Part shown: piece after piece, positions 33,616 through 41,853 of the stretch
Numbering within the stretch: position 1 is the stretch's first letter
How the letters are laid out: each line of letters begins with the position of its first letter
Origin: an uncultured Bacteroidales bacterium
GTDB taxonomy: Bacteria; Bacteroidota; Bacteroidia; Bacteroidales; Muribaculaceae
Assembly: GCA_902793405.1 (NCBI GenBank)
Contig: CADBDH010000018.1
Coordinates: 1 to 51,578, forward strand
DNA: 51,578 nucleotides
Direction: 5' to 3'
The notes under the pieces: model-generated
Told to the model about the DNA's origin: nothing
The model's database searches: none
The model's input: only the letters and a program-made list of their open reading frames with translations
Program-made: the position numbers and the translations under genes

Positions 33616-33649
33616 CTCTTTTTGTAATTTAAATGGATAAAATGTTGAA

Positions 33650-34777
33650 TTAATTGTCGATATCAAATTCTACCAGCAGCGGATAATGGTCGCTGCTGCC
33701 GCCCGCCAGGCGGTGGGCGTTGAGCGCAGTGATGTCACCGCGGTAGAGGACGTGGTCGATGCGGAACCGCAGTCCGTGACGGTTGTAGGTGTAGGCATAG
33801 CCTCGGCCCACATCGGCCCAAGCGTCAATCATGTCATGCCCCTTGATCACACGATAGGTGTGGGACGTGGAAACGTCGTTCATGTCGCCACACACGATAA
33901 GATTGGCTGGCGAGGCGTCGATGGCAGCCCTCACTGCGGCGGCATCGCTGCCACGCAGGGCAAACGAGCGTTTCATGCGCTCGATGGGCGACGGCTTGGC
34001 ATCGGGGCTGACGCGCACACTCATGTTCTTGCCGAAGCTCAGGTGATAGGACTGCAGTCTGAAGTCCACAATCCTCAGTTGCTTGCCATTGGGCAGCTGC
34101 ATGTCATAGGCACGTGCCAAATGGCTCGACTGGTCGCGGTTATAGCCCAGGACCGACCGCGCATTGCGGCATTCTCCCAAGGGGAACGTCGTGAACGGAT
34201 ATTTCGAAATCATGCTCAACCCCTCGTTGCTCTGGTAGGTGTAAGGGTAGCGGGACTTCAACTCGGCCATATAGGGCTTGAGCGACGGCACTTCGCTCCA
34301 GTCCACACCGCGGCAGCTGCCTTCCTGCAGGAGGACGACATCGGGGTTGGAATCAAGGATGAGTTTCATGGTCTTGGACGGTTCATTTCCCAGTTGCGGC
34401 TCGTTGTAATTAAACGCGAGCACGTTATAGGTCATCACCTTGAGAATCAAGGTCGTGTCGGCAGGAACCGGAGGACGGTTCTCGCTCGTGTTGAACGGCA
34501 TGAAGATTTTGACGGTGGGCAACGAGATCAACAACGATAATGCAATCGCTGCTATCGCCACCCAGCGCCGCCACAGCACTGCCAGCACCAACAAAACAAA
34601 CACAAGAATCAACATGGGCATGAATGCCAGCACCATGAAAGGAGCAGGGAAAAACCGCTGCGGATCGATATCGCCACTATAGGCACAGGCTATGAGCAGC
34701 AACGCTGCCACTGCCGTAATGATCTCAAAAGTCCATTTCTTTTTCTTCTTGCGTCGGTATGTGTTAGAATATGACAT
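33650..34777 (-). CDS. membrane-anchored endonuclease/exonuclease/phosphatase-family protein
   Basis: 375 residues. A basic N-terminus (RRKKKKKW) is followed by three hydrophobic segments up to about residue 95 (ITAVAALLLIACAY, APFMVLAFMPMLILVFVLLV and VAIAAIALSLLISL). A full EEP domain follows: MTYNVLAF, DVVLLQEG, CGDMNDVSTS, RIDHVLYRGD and the final GGSSDHYPLLVEFDI. These provide the metal-binding and catalytic Asn, Glu, Asp and His. The catalytic domain probably faces the periplasm. The substrate (phosphodiester or phospholipid headgroup) is not evident. It lies 34 bp upstream of the M3 peptidase and 40 bp downstream of a rhomboid gene. Confidence 0.87.
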   Translation of the reverse strand: MSYSNTYRRKKKKKWTFEIITAVAALLLIACAYSGDIDPQRFFPAPFMVLAFMPMLILVFVLLVLAVLWRRWVAIAAIALSLLISLPTVKIFMPFNTSENRPPVPADTTLILKVMTYNVLAFNYNEPQLGNEPSKTMKLILDSNPDVVLLQEGSCRGVDWSEVPSLKPYMAELKSRYPYTYQSNEGLSMISKYPFTTFPLGECRNARSVLGYNRDQSSHLARAYDMQLPNGKQLRIVDFRLQSYHLSFGKNMSVRVSPDAKPSPIERMKRSFALRGSDAAAVRAAIDASPANLIVCGDMNDVSTSHTYRVIKGHDMIDAWADVGRGYAYTYNRHGLRFRIDHVLYRGDITALNAHRLAGGSSDHYPLLVEFDIDN

Positions 34778-34817
34778 ATATTATTTAATAATGTGTTTAA
34801 GGTTGCTAAATATGTGT

Positions 34818-35735
34818 TTATGGTTGTCGGCGGCGAGACGCCTTAAAGAGTTTATCCTTCTCCTCATCGGTCAAGGCATCATAGCCCGCAGCCTTGATTT
34901 TGCCCAGGATGATGTCCAGTTCCTCCTCGCTGACGGTGTCGGCAGGACGGGCACCGCGCGGTGCCTGCTGTGCCCCACCCTTAGCGTGGGTGGTGTTGCC
35001 AGCGCGTTTACTCTTGAAGTCGGGCATCTTGAACGAGCGCCCGTTGAACATGCCCACGATGCCATCGATGGCGGCATTGAGCGGACGCGTGATATCATGG
35101 CCGGCCCTGATGCGCAAGGCATAGATAGCTCCCACAATGGCGCCGCCAATGTGAGCGATGCTGCTCCCCAGGTTACCGCCCTCCATGCTCAGCAGGTCGA
35201 TGGCTACCGTGACGATAGCGACCCACTTGAGCGAGACCTCACCCAGGAAAAGCAAACCGATTTTGTAGTTAGGTGTATAGACAGCCGTTGCCACCACAAT
35301 GGCTATCACCGAGGCCGATGCGCCAATCAGGAAGTAATGGCCCATGGCCAAATGAGGCAACAGGTTATAGGCCAGCAGAAAGAGCAGGGCTCCACCCCAT
35401 CCGCCCAGCAGATACACACCGGTGAGCTGCTTGGGCGAGAAGAATTCCATGAAGATGCGTCCCAGCCAGTAAAGCCACAGCATGTTGAACAGGATGTGCA
35501 ACATGCCATAGTGGGCAAACATATAAGTCACCAGCGTCCAGGGCCGCCTTAGCAGCAGTCCCAGGTCACTGGACAGCTCCACCCATTGCAGCATCTGGTC
35601 GCCAGGTACATTAAACAACAATGCGCCCAGGGCCAGCAGATGCAACAACAAGAAGACGCCGATGTTGATGAAGATGAGCCTCAACAACATCGACCCCTGC
35701 AGGTAACTGCGCTTGATGTCATCAATAAAAGCCAT
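34818..35735 (-). CDS. rhomboid intramembrane protease with C-terminal extension
   Basis: 305 residues with about six membrane helices between 15 and 210. The catalytic Ser140 is in GASASV and His195 in SSIAHIGGAIVG, with the TM2 HILFNMLWLYWLG motif. The serine motif reads GASA instead of the usual GASG. A soluble C-terminal tail contains a small conserved helical domain (VSEEELDIILGKIKAAGYDA to LTDEEKDKLFKAS) seen on many Bacteroidota rhomboids. It cleaves membrane-embedded substrates. The substrate is unknown. Its start overlaps the upstream rhomboid gene by 14 bp. Confidence 0.9.
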   Translation of the reverse strand: MAFIDDIKRSYLQGSMLLRLIFINIGVFLLLHLLALGALLFNVPGDQMLQWVELSSDLGLLLRRPWTLVTYMFAHYGMLHILFNMLWLYWLGRIFMEFFSPKQLTGVYLLGGWGGALLFLLAYNLLPHLAMGHYFLIGASASVIAIVVATAVYTPNYKIGLLFLGEVSLKWVAIVTVAIDLLSMEGGNLGSSIAHIGGAIVGAIYALRIRAGHDITRPLNAAIDGIVGMFNGRSFKMPDFKSKRAGNTTHAKGGAQQAPRGARPADTVSEEELDIILGKIKAAGYDALTDEEKDKLFKASRRRQP

Positions 35736-36471
35736 TACCGCGCGACAGCGTACCGTTGTGTTTCCAATAGAGAATCAGGATAATGCCCGCCAGCATGCCG
35801 CCCAAGTGGGCGAAATGGGCCACGCCGCTCATCGTGTGCGAGACACCGAAGAACAGCTCAATCAAACCGTAGCCAAGCACCATCCACTTGGCCTTGATGG
35901 GGAACGGGAACGGAATGATGTACATGGACATATTGGGGAACAGCATACCGAAGGCCAACAAAATGCCGAACACGGCACCCGAGGCTCCGATAGTAACCAG
36001 TGAATTGTAGAAATCGTTCATCGTGAAGGCCGCATGTCCCTCGTTGATGGCCTTGATGATATCGGCCACCGAGCCGGCTGCGGGTCCCGACACACTGCTG
36101 GCAAGAATGCTTTGCCACGAGAACTGCCACACCAGCTCCTGGACCAGGGCAGCGCCCAAGCCGCAAGAGATATAATAAAAGAGGAAACGCTTAGAGCCGA
36201 ACACTCTCTCGAGCAGGCTACCGAACATCCACAGTGAAAACATGTTGAAGAAAAGGTGGGTGAAACCGCCATGCATGAACATGTAGGTGAACAGCTGCAC
36301 GGGGTTGAACTGGCTGCCTTTCCAGAAGTGGAGGCCCAGCCAGCGGTTCAAATCAATCATCCCCGTCTGCTCAAACACAAATGTGGCCAGCCACATGATG
36401 ATGTTGATAACCAGCAAATGACGCGTTACGGGCATGATCGATGCCCAAAAAGAGCGATTATTATCTTGCAT
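35722..36471 (-). CDS. rhomboid intramembrane protease
   Basis: 249 residues with six membrane helices, catalytic Ser164 in IGASGAVFG and His222 in VAHFAHLGGMLAG, and the conserved THLFFNMFSLWMFG segment. It is the first gene of a leftward group: rhomboid, rhomboid, EEP protein, M3 peptidase. The tandem rhomboid arrangement is recurrent in Bacteroidales. A minus-strand -7 element lies at 36513-36506. Confidence 0.92.
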   Translation of the reverse strand: MQDNNRSFWASIMPVTRHLLVINIIMWLATFVFEQTGMIDLNRWLGLHFWKGSQFNPVQLFTYMFMHGGFTHLFFNMFSLWMFGSLLERVFGSKRFLFYYISCGLGAALVQELVWQFSWQSILASSVSGPAAGSVADIIKAINEGHAAFTMNDFYNSLVTIGASGAVFGILLAFGMLFPNMSMYIIPFPFPIKAKWMVLGYGLIELFFGVSHTMSGVAHFAHLGGMLAGIILILYWKHNGTLSRGNGFY

Positions 36472-36505
36472 TGGATAAAGTCATGTTAACGATTAAAACT
36501 GCGCA

Positions 36506-36513
36506 CAAAAATA
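36506..36513 (-). promoter_or_regulatory. -7 promoter element for the rhomboid operon
   Basis: TATTTTTG on the minus strand, 34 bp upstream of the ATG. Confidence 0.55.
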
Positions 36514-36628
36514 TAGAAAATGTCCCTATTTTCAGCGATTTTGGCCCTAAAAAAGCCAAAAAACACGTTTTTTCGCTGTTTTGGCGCAATTTTTTCGGCT
36601 TTTTTTTTGCAGAAACCGTTGTTATACT

Positions 36629-36636
36629 TATATTTG
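36629..36636 (+). promoter_or_regulatory. -7 promoter element for the HU gene
   Basis: TATATTTG with TTG at 36607-36609 (19-bp spacing), 60 bp upstream of the ATG. Confidence 0.65.
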
Positions 36637-36696
36637 CGACAACAAAACAACTATTTATTTTATTCACTTAACTAATTTAATAAAAAACTTTACACT

Positions 36697-36981
36697 ATGA
36701 ACAAGACTGAATTAGTACAAGCTATCGCCGAGAAGGCCAATCTCACCAAGGTTGATTCCAAAGCTGCTCTCGATGCAACCCTCGATGCAATCACCGGTGC
36801 TCTGAAGAATGGTGAAAAGGTTGCTCTTATTGGTTTCGGCACCTTCCAGGTAGTTAAGAAGAATGCTCGTCAGGGCATCAACCCCGCTACCAAGCAGAAA
36901 ATCAAAATCGCTGCCAAGAAGGTCGTTAAGTTCAAACCCGGTGCAGGTCTGGCCAACAAGGTTAACGCAAAGAAGAAATAA
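36697..36981 (+). CDS. HU-family DNA-binding protein
   Basis: 94 residues. A small basic nucleoid protein that dimerises and bends DNA. The HU fold is complete: helical body MNKTELVQAIAEKANLTKVD, the GEKVALIGFGTFQVVKK sheet, the DNA-gripping arm with ARQGINPATKQKIKI, and the lysine-rich tail. Codon use is that of a highly expressed gene. Single-gene unit with a strong promoter and a strong terminator. Confidence 0.96.
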   Translation: MNKTELVQAIAEKANLTKVDSKAALDATLDAITGALKNGEKVALIGFGTFQVVKKNARQGINPATKQKIKIAAKKVVKFKPGAGLANKVNAKKK

Positions 36982-37031
36982 GTTGCTTGTACCACGACAG
37001 TCAAGGGCGTGACCCTTGAAAAAAGACTTTA

Positions 37032-37072
37032 GCCTGCCGCCTCCCGATTGAGGGATGCGGCAGGTGCTTTTT
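37032..37072 (+). terminator. Rho-independent terminator after HU
   Basis: CCTGCCGC (37033-37040) pairs with GCGGCAGG (37057-37064), with inner TCCC/GGGA pairs, followed by TTTTT. Confidence 0.85.
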
Positions 37073-37140
37073 ACCTGCCACGGCTGCGAAGTTTTATTTT
37101 TTTTTTAGAATTGTTGACGGCTTTTCAAGGATATTTTATT

Positions 37141-37148
37141 TAAATTTG
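37141..37148 (+). promoter_or_regulatory. -7 promoter element for the 1037-residue BspA-like gene
   Basis: TAAATTTG, 52 bp upstream of the ATG. Confidence 0.55.
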
Positions 37149-37200
37149 TGGGTTAAAACAACAGACAACATTTTATATCACTAAAAACAGTAAAAGGCTT

Positions 37201-40200
37201 ATGAACAAGATTTTTACCCAAACCCACTGGTTGCGTCGATTGATGCTTGCCACGGCGTGCCTGGCCACGGCAACGGCCCTGCAGGCGGCCAGCATCACCG
37301 TTGACGGCATCAACTACACGACCAACGCGACCAAGAAGGAGGCGACAATCGCCAAGTACACCATCATCAAAGCGACCGACACGACGCCCGCCGACACCCT
37401 TTTCTATAAGGGTGAGATTGTAATTCCCGAAAAAATCACCTACGAGGACGTCGAGTACACTGTGGTTGCCACTGCAGCCAACTCATTCCTTGACTGTAGG
37501 GAATTGACCAGTCTGACTCTGCCCTCGACTTGCGTGACCATTGCACGCAACACCTTCAAGGGGTGCTCGGCCCTCAAGGTCAGCCCTCTGCCCCCCACGG
37601 TGACCAGTGTGGGCTCTGGTGTGTTCAACGGATGCACCAGCTTGGAAGAAGTCACCATCTGGCCCGGCTGGACCAAGCCCGTGAGCGAGGAGTTCTCCAA
37701 CTGCGACAATCTTAAGCGCCTCATCATCAGTGACGAAGGCGCAGCCGTGGTGATGAAAGTCAACGCCTTTGGTGCAACAGCCGAAGCCCGTACGGCACTC
37801 AAGAGCATCAACTACATCTACATGGGCCGCGACGTTGACGCCAGCGCCTATTCCAACGCCGAACAGCCCTTCCACAACATGAGCGGACTGCAAACTCTGA
37901 TTATCGGCGGCGAGACCACAACGATCCAGGGCACGACCTTCCAGGGTTGCACGGCACTGCAGACGGTTACGTTCCTGAACGACAAAGTGACCAGCATCGG
38001 CACGAGTGCCTTCGCCAGCTGCACCTCGCTGACGAGCATCGACATTCCTCATGCCATCACCACCATCGAGCAGAGCGTATTCAACGGTTGCCGCAACCTG
38101 AAGAGCGTCACCATGGGCGACAATGTGACCAGCATCGGCATCACCGCGTTCTACAACACGGGGCTGACGTCGATCAGCTTCCCGAGTGCCCTGACCTCGA
38201 TTGGCCAAAGCGCCTTCGAGAATTCCCAACTGAGTGGCAATATCGTGCTGCCCGACGCTTTGACAGCCATCGGCACCCAGGCATTTGCAGGGACCCAATT
38301 GACGGGCGTGACTATTCCCGCCAGCGTGACCAGCATCGGCCAAGGCGCCTTCGCCCCCATCCCCAACCTTGCCAACATCACCCTTGCCGAGGGCAACACC
38401 GCATTCAAACTCGACAATGGTGTGCTGCTCAATGCCGGCGGTACCCGCCTGCTGGTAACAGCCCACGAGGGCGAGATCGGCACCAGCTACAGCAATGCCA
38501 CGGTGACCAGCATCGACAACTACGGACTGGCCTACGCTCCGTTTACGAGCGTTGACCTGCCCGCACTGACGACCATCGGCAACTACGGCTTTGCCTACAG
38601 CGACATCGAGAATTATACCCTGGCCAATAAAATCAACGTGGGCCAGAACGTGTTTGCCGGCTCGGCACTGCAGTCCATCGTCATTGCCGAGGGCCGCAAC
38701 GAGATTCCCCAGGGCCTGTGTGCCGGTTGCACCAGCCTGACCAGCGTGTCGCTGCCCAGCACCACGACCAACATGATGCGCAACTGCTTTGAGGGCTGCA
38801 CTGCACTCGAGACGATGGAAATTCCTGCCAACGTCAACTACATGGAGCCCGGCTCGGTTCCCGCCACCATCAAGGAGCTGCGCGTACTCAACGTCAACAC
38901 GCCCGCGCTGGCAGCCGGCGTCTTTAACGAGGGTCAGGGCGACGTCATCTGCAAGGTGGCTCCTGAGTCGGTCGAGGCCTACAAGAACGCCAACCAGTGG
39001 CGTTACCTCAACATCGTGGCCGACGAGACCATCTCGGGCGAAGGCTCGACACTGGGTTGCCCCACAGGTCTGTACTTCGCCACCACGAGCGGTGACCTGA
39101 TGTACAAGGACGAGAACGGCGACATCGTGAACACCAACTTCAATGCCGGTCAGCACGCCTTCACGCTGCAGAGCTACAAGAACCGCGTCTATGTCGCTGT
39201 AGCAGGTAAGAACTTCACCTATCAGGATCCCAACCAGCCCCTGGGCGACGGTGAACTCTTCTATGTGAACAACACCAACGGCATCTTCTACCGCGTGACC
39301 GTTCTCAACAATGTGGGCTATGCCCCCAGCGAGGACCCGTTCACTATGTTCATCGACAAGAACGAGAACAAGATCTACATCAGCGACCGCAACGTGGGTA
39401 TCCACGAGCTGAATGCCGACACCACCGGCCTTTACGGTTCACAGCCGTTCCTGCTGCAGAACCAGTGGCTCCCCTACTACAACGACGAGATCAGCTGGGG
39501 CTCCATCACCGGCGGCTTTACCCAGGATAAGCACGGCATCTTCTGGATGAGCAAGAAGTTCAACGGCCTGTGCCTGCTGCGCTTCAAGAAGGGTGACATC
39601 TATCCCGACGGCGGACAGGGTCACACCAAGCACTACAACGCCCTGTTCAAGGACGCCATCATCAAGACCTTCTACCTCGACGAGGAGAACGGTTACCTGT
39701 ACATGCAGGTACAGACCAATCCCAGCGGATGCGTGCCCGGTATCTACCGCATCGCCCTGAGCAAAATCGAGAACCTCGAGACTGGTGACGACGTGGAGGG
39801 CAACGAGAGCCTGCGCATCAGCGACTGCGAACTCATCGACGACTCGCCCATCAAGGTCGAGGGTGCCGAGGATAGCGGTGAGATTGCCAATGTCGCCCAA
39901 ATCAACAGCGACGGCGAGTACATCTACTGGAGCTACATCGCTCCCGCCAGCGATGCCCAGGCCATCCGCAACAGTGTGCCCCTGGATGTGAACAACCCGT
40001 TGCACCACAGCGGTATCAAGTGCCTGCGCGCCAAGCCCAACGAGGACGGCACAATGCCTACCGAGGTCATGTTTGCCATCGAGGATGTTGAGGCCTACGG
40101 CGTGTGCGGTGATATCCAGTTCGAGCCCGGCACATCGCCCATCAAGGGTGACGTGAACGGTGACGATGAGGTGAACATTGCCGACGTCAACGCCATCATC

Positions 40201-40314
40201 AACGTCATCCTGGGAGGTGACGACGTATACGGTGGCCGTACCGACGTGAACGGTGACGGTGAGGTGAATATCGCCGATGTCAACGCCATCATCAGCATCA
40301 TCCTGAACAGTTGA
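37201..40314 (+). CDS. large BspA-like LRR protein with beta-propeller-like region and dockerin
   Basis: 1037 residues with a signal peptide (ending ATALQA). Residues about 75-590 are BspA-type LRR_5 repeats (TSIGTSAFASCTSLTSIDIP, then TSIGQSAFENSQLSGNIVLP). Residues about 620-970 form a different region with repeated short strands (GLYFATTSGDLMYKDENGDI, KIYISDRNVGIHELNADTTG, GIFWMSKKFNGLCLLRFKKG), consistent with a beta-propeller. Residues about 975-1037 are a dockerin with two Ca-binding loops (GDVNGDDEVNIADVNAIINV and DVNGDGEVNIADVNAIISI). Surface or secreted, possibly a binding protein. No catalytic site is recognised. It stands alone and ends in a strong terminator. Confidence 0.88.
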   Translation: MNKIFTQTHWLRRLMLATACLATATALQAASITVDGINYTTNATKKEATIAKYTIIKATDTTPADTLFYKGEIVIPEKITYEDVEYTVVATAANSFLDCRELTSLTLPSTCVTIARNTFKGCSALKVSPLPPTVTSVGSGVFNGCTSLEEVTIWPGWTKPVSEEFSNCDNLKRLIISDEGAAVVMKVNAFGATAEARTALKSINYIYMGRDVDASAYSNAEQPFHNMSGLQTLIIGGETTTIQGTTFQGCTALQTVTFLNDKVTSIGTSAFASCTSLTSIDIPHAITTIEQSVFNGCRNLKSVTMGDNVTSIGITAFYNTGLTSISFPSALTSIGQSAFENSQLSGNIVLPDALTAIGTQAFAGTQLTGVTIPASVTSIGQGAFAPIPNLANITLAEGNTAFKLDNGVLLNAGGTRLLVTAHEGEIGTSYSNATVTSIDNYGLAYAPFTSVDLPALTTIGNYGFAYSDIENYTLANKINVGQNVFAGSALQSIVIAEGRNEIPQGLCAGCTSLTSVSLPSTTTNMMRNCFEGCTALETMEIPANVNYMEPGSVPATIKELRVLNVNTPALAAGVFNEGQGDVICKVAPESVEAYKNANQWRYLNIVADETISGEGSTLGCPTGLYFATTSGDLMYKDENGDIVNTNFNAGQHAFTLQSYKNRVYVAVAGKNFTYQDPNQPLGDGELFYVNNTNGIFYRVTVLNNVGYAPSEDPFTMFIDKNENKIYISDRNVGIHELNADTTGLYGSQPFLLQNQWLPYYNDEISWGSITGGFTQDKHGIFWMSKKFNGLCLLRFKKGDIYPDGGQGHTKHYNALFKDAIIKTFYLDEENGYLYMQVQTNPSGCVPGIYRIALSKIENLETGDDVEGNESLRISDCELIDDSPIKVEGAEDSGEIANVAQINSDGEYIYWSYIAPASDAQAIRNSVPLDVNNPLHHSGIKCLRAKPNEDGTMPTEVMFAIEDVEAYGVCGDIQFEPGTSPIKGDVNGDDEVNIADVNAIINVILGGDDVYGGRTDVNGDGEVNIADVNAIISIILNS

Positions 40315-40343
40315 TAAGAAGCATTATCAGCTCATTAATTATC

Positions 40344-40375
40344 AAAGAGCGCGGGCAGTCACGTCCGCGCTCTTT
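40344..40375 (+). terminator. hairpin terminator after the BspA-like gene
   Basis: AAAGAGCGCGG (40344-40354) pairs perfectly with CCGCGCTCTTT (40365-40375). The U-tract is short. Confidence 0.75.
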
Positions 40376-40505
40376 ATATTATGATACCAGCCTCTGCCGG
40401 CGAGTAGATACAAAAAAAATGGATTAACCATTCTATCTCAACGACAGTAAAGTTAATCCGAAACTCTTTGATAAATCAAAATAGATTTTTCCCTTTTATG
40501 CGCTA

Positions 40506-40513
40506 CAAAGATA
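40506..40513 (-). promoter_or_regulatory. orphan leftward -7 promoter element
   Basis: TATCTTTG on the minus strand with CAA (TTG on the minus strand) 18 bp upstream. No leftward gene follows before the terminator at 40375-40344. It is either a chance match or the promoter of a short RNA. Confidence 0.35.
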
Positions 40514-40607
40514 GCATCATTTTTTTACATACAAAACTTTTTCGACTTTTTTTTAAAAAAAATCAGGAAAAAGGGCAATACGCACGTGATAGATTCTTGA
40601 AAGTGCC

Positions 40608-41780
40608 CTATTTCACGCGATTCTTGCCGTTATAGATGCGGTCCACAATCAGGGCAATCGCACCGTCACCAGTCACATTGCAAGCGGTGCCGAAGCTGTC
40701 CATCGTGATGTACAGGGCAATCATCACCGCCTGTTGCTCGGCAGTAAAGCCAAGAACGGACTGCAGCACACCCAGCGCGGCCATGATAGCGCCACCGGGC
40801 ACACCAGGAGCTGCCACCATCATCACACCCAGCATGAGGATGAAACCGGTGAAATGGCCGATGTCGATTGAGAGGCCCTGCATGAGCATCAGCGCCACGG
40901 CACAGGCCGTAATCTTCATCGCGCTGCCCGACAGGTGGATAGTCGCGCACAAGGGCACGACAAAGCCCGCTATGCCCTCGCTCACGCCATTGAGCTTGGC
41001 CTGCTTGAGGGTCACGGGAATCGTTGCTGCCGATGACGAGGTGCCCAAAGCCGTGAAATAGGCGGGCAACATATTATATAATGCCTTGAAGGGATTGCGC
41101 TGTGAGATGGCGCCGGCAATGCAGTACTGGAGCACCAGCAGGAAGATGTGCATGGCAAAGATCACACCGATGATGGCCACAAACACATTGATGATGTGCC
41201 ATGCCTGTCCCGTGAAGGACATATTCAGGAAAATGCCGAAGATGTACAGGGGCAAGATGGGAATCAGGGCCACCTCGATGGTCTTGGCAATGATATCGCG
41301 GAATTCATCGAACACCTTTTTCAGGTTGGGCGACTCAAAGAAGGCGATGCCCAGACCCATGACAAAGGCCGAAATGAGCGCACTCATCACGTCGAGCAGC
41401 GGCGGTATCTCGATAGTAAAGAAGGGCTTCAGCTCCTCGGCAGTAGCCACTGCCTGGGCTGCGTTGCCACGGTCGATGAGCGACGGGAAGATGCCCGTGC
41501 TGACGCCATAGCTCAAGTAGCCCGAGAACACCGTGTCGCCATAGGCAATGAGGGCCGTAATCAGCAACAGTTTGCCGGCTCCCTTGCCGATGTCGGCAAT
41601 AGCGGGCGTTACCAGTCCCACGATGATGAGCGGAATCAGGAACGAGAGGAAATGGCTGAATACACTGTTGAACGTCACAAAGACCCTGACTGCCCAGTCA
41701 GGGAAAAACAATCCGCACAGCACACCCAGGATGATGGCGATGATAATGCGCGGCAATAGACCTATTTTGAGCTTTTTCAT
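40608..41780 (-). CDS. dicarboxylate/amino acid:cation symporter (DAACS family)
   Basis: 390 residues. Glutamate/dicarboxylate-type secondary transporter in the inner membrane. Family features are the re-entrant serine-rich loop TALGTSSSAATIPVTL and the C-terminal substrate motif DSFGTACNVTGDGAIALIVD, with eight membrane segments starting IGLLPRIIIAIILGVLCGLF. Length fits the GltP/SstT group. Substrate (glutamate, serine/threonine or a C4-dicarboxylate) cannot be decided by eye. Single gene, promoter at 41820. Confidence 0.9.
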   Translation of the reverse strand: MKKLKIGLLPRIIIAIILGVLCGLFFPDWAVRVFVTFNSVFSHFLSFLIPLIIVGLVTPAIADIGKGAGKLLLITALIAYGDTVFSGYLSYGVSTGIFPSLIDRGNAAQAVATAEELKPFFTIEIPPLLDVMSALISAFVMGLGIAFFESPNLKKVFDEFRDIIAKTIEVALIPILPLYIFGIFLNMSFTGQAWHIINVFVAIIGVIFAMHIFLLVLQYCIAGAISQRNPFKALYNMLPAYFTALGTSSSAATIPVTLKQAKLNGVSEGIAGFVVPLCATIHLSGSAMKITACAVALMLMQGLSIDIGHFTGFILMLGVMMVAAPGVPGGAIMAALGVLQSVLGFTAEQQAVMIALYITMDSFGTACNVTGDGAIALIVDRIYNGKNRVK

Positions 41781-41812
41781 GTATTGAATATGGATTATTG
41801 GTTAAATTTGCG

Positions 41813-41820
41813 CAAAGGTA
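41813..41820 (-). promoter_or_regulatory. -7 promoter element for the symporter gene
   Basis: TACCTTTG on the minus strand, 32 bp upstream of the ATG. It is 13 bp from the divergent element at 41834. Confidence 0.6.
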
Positions 41821-41833
41821 ATATTTTTTGGTG

Positions 41834-41841
41834 TATTTTTG
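41834..41841 (+). promoter_or_regulatory. -7 promoter element for the FemAB/GNAT-like gene
   Basis: TATTTTTG, 12 bp upstream of the ATG, giving a very short leader. Confidence 0.55.
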
Positions 41842-41853
41842 CGTTATTAAACA

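Noticed and set aside
37483-39405. 640-codon leftward frame opposite the 1037-residue BspA-like gene
   Set aside because: Antisense shadow of LRR codons, without promoter or motif.
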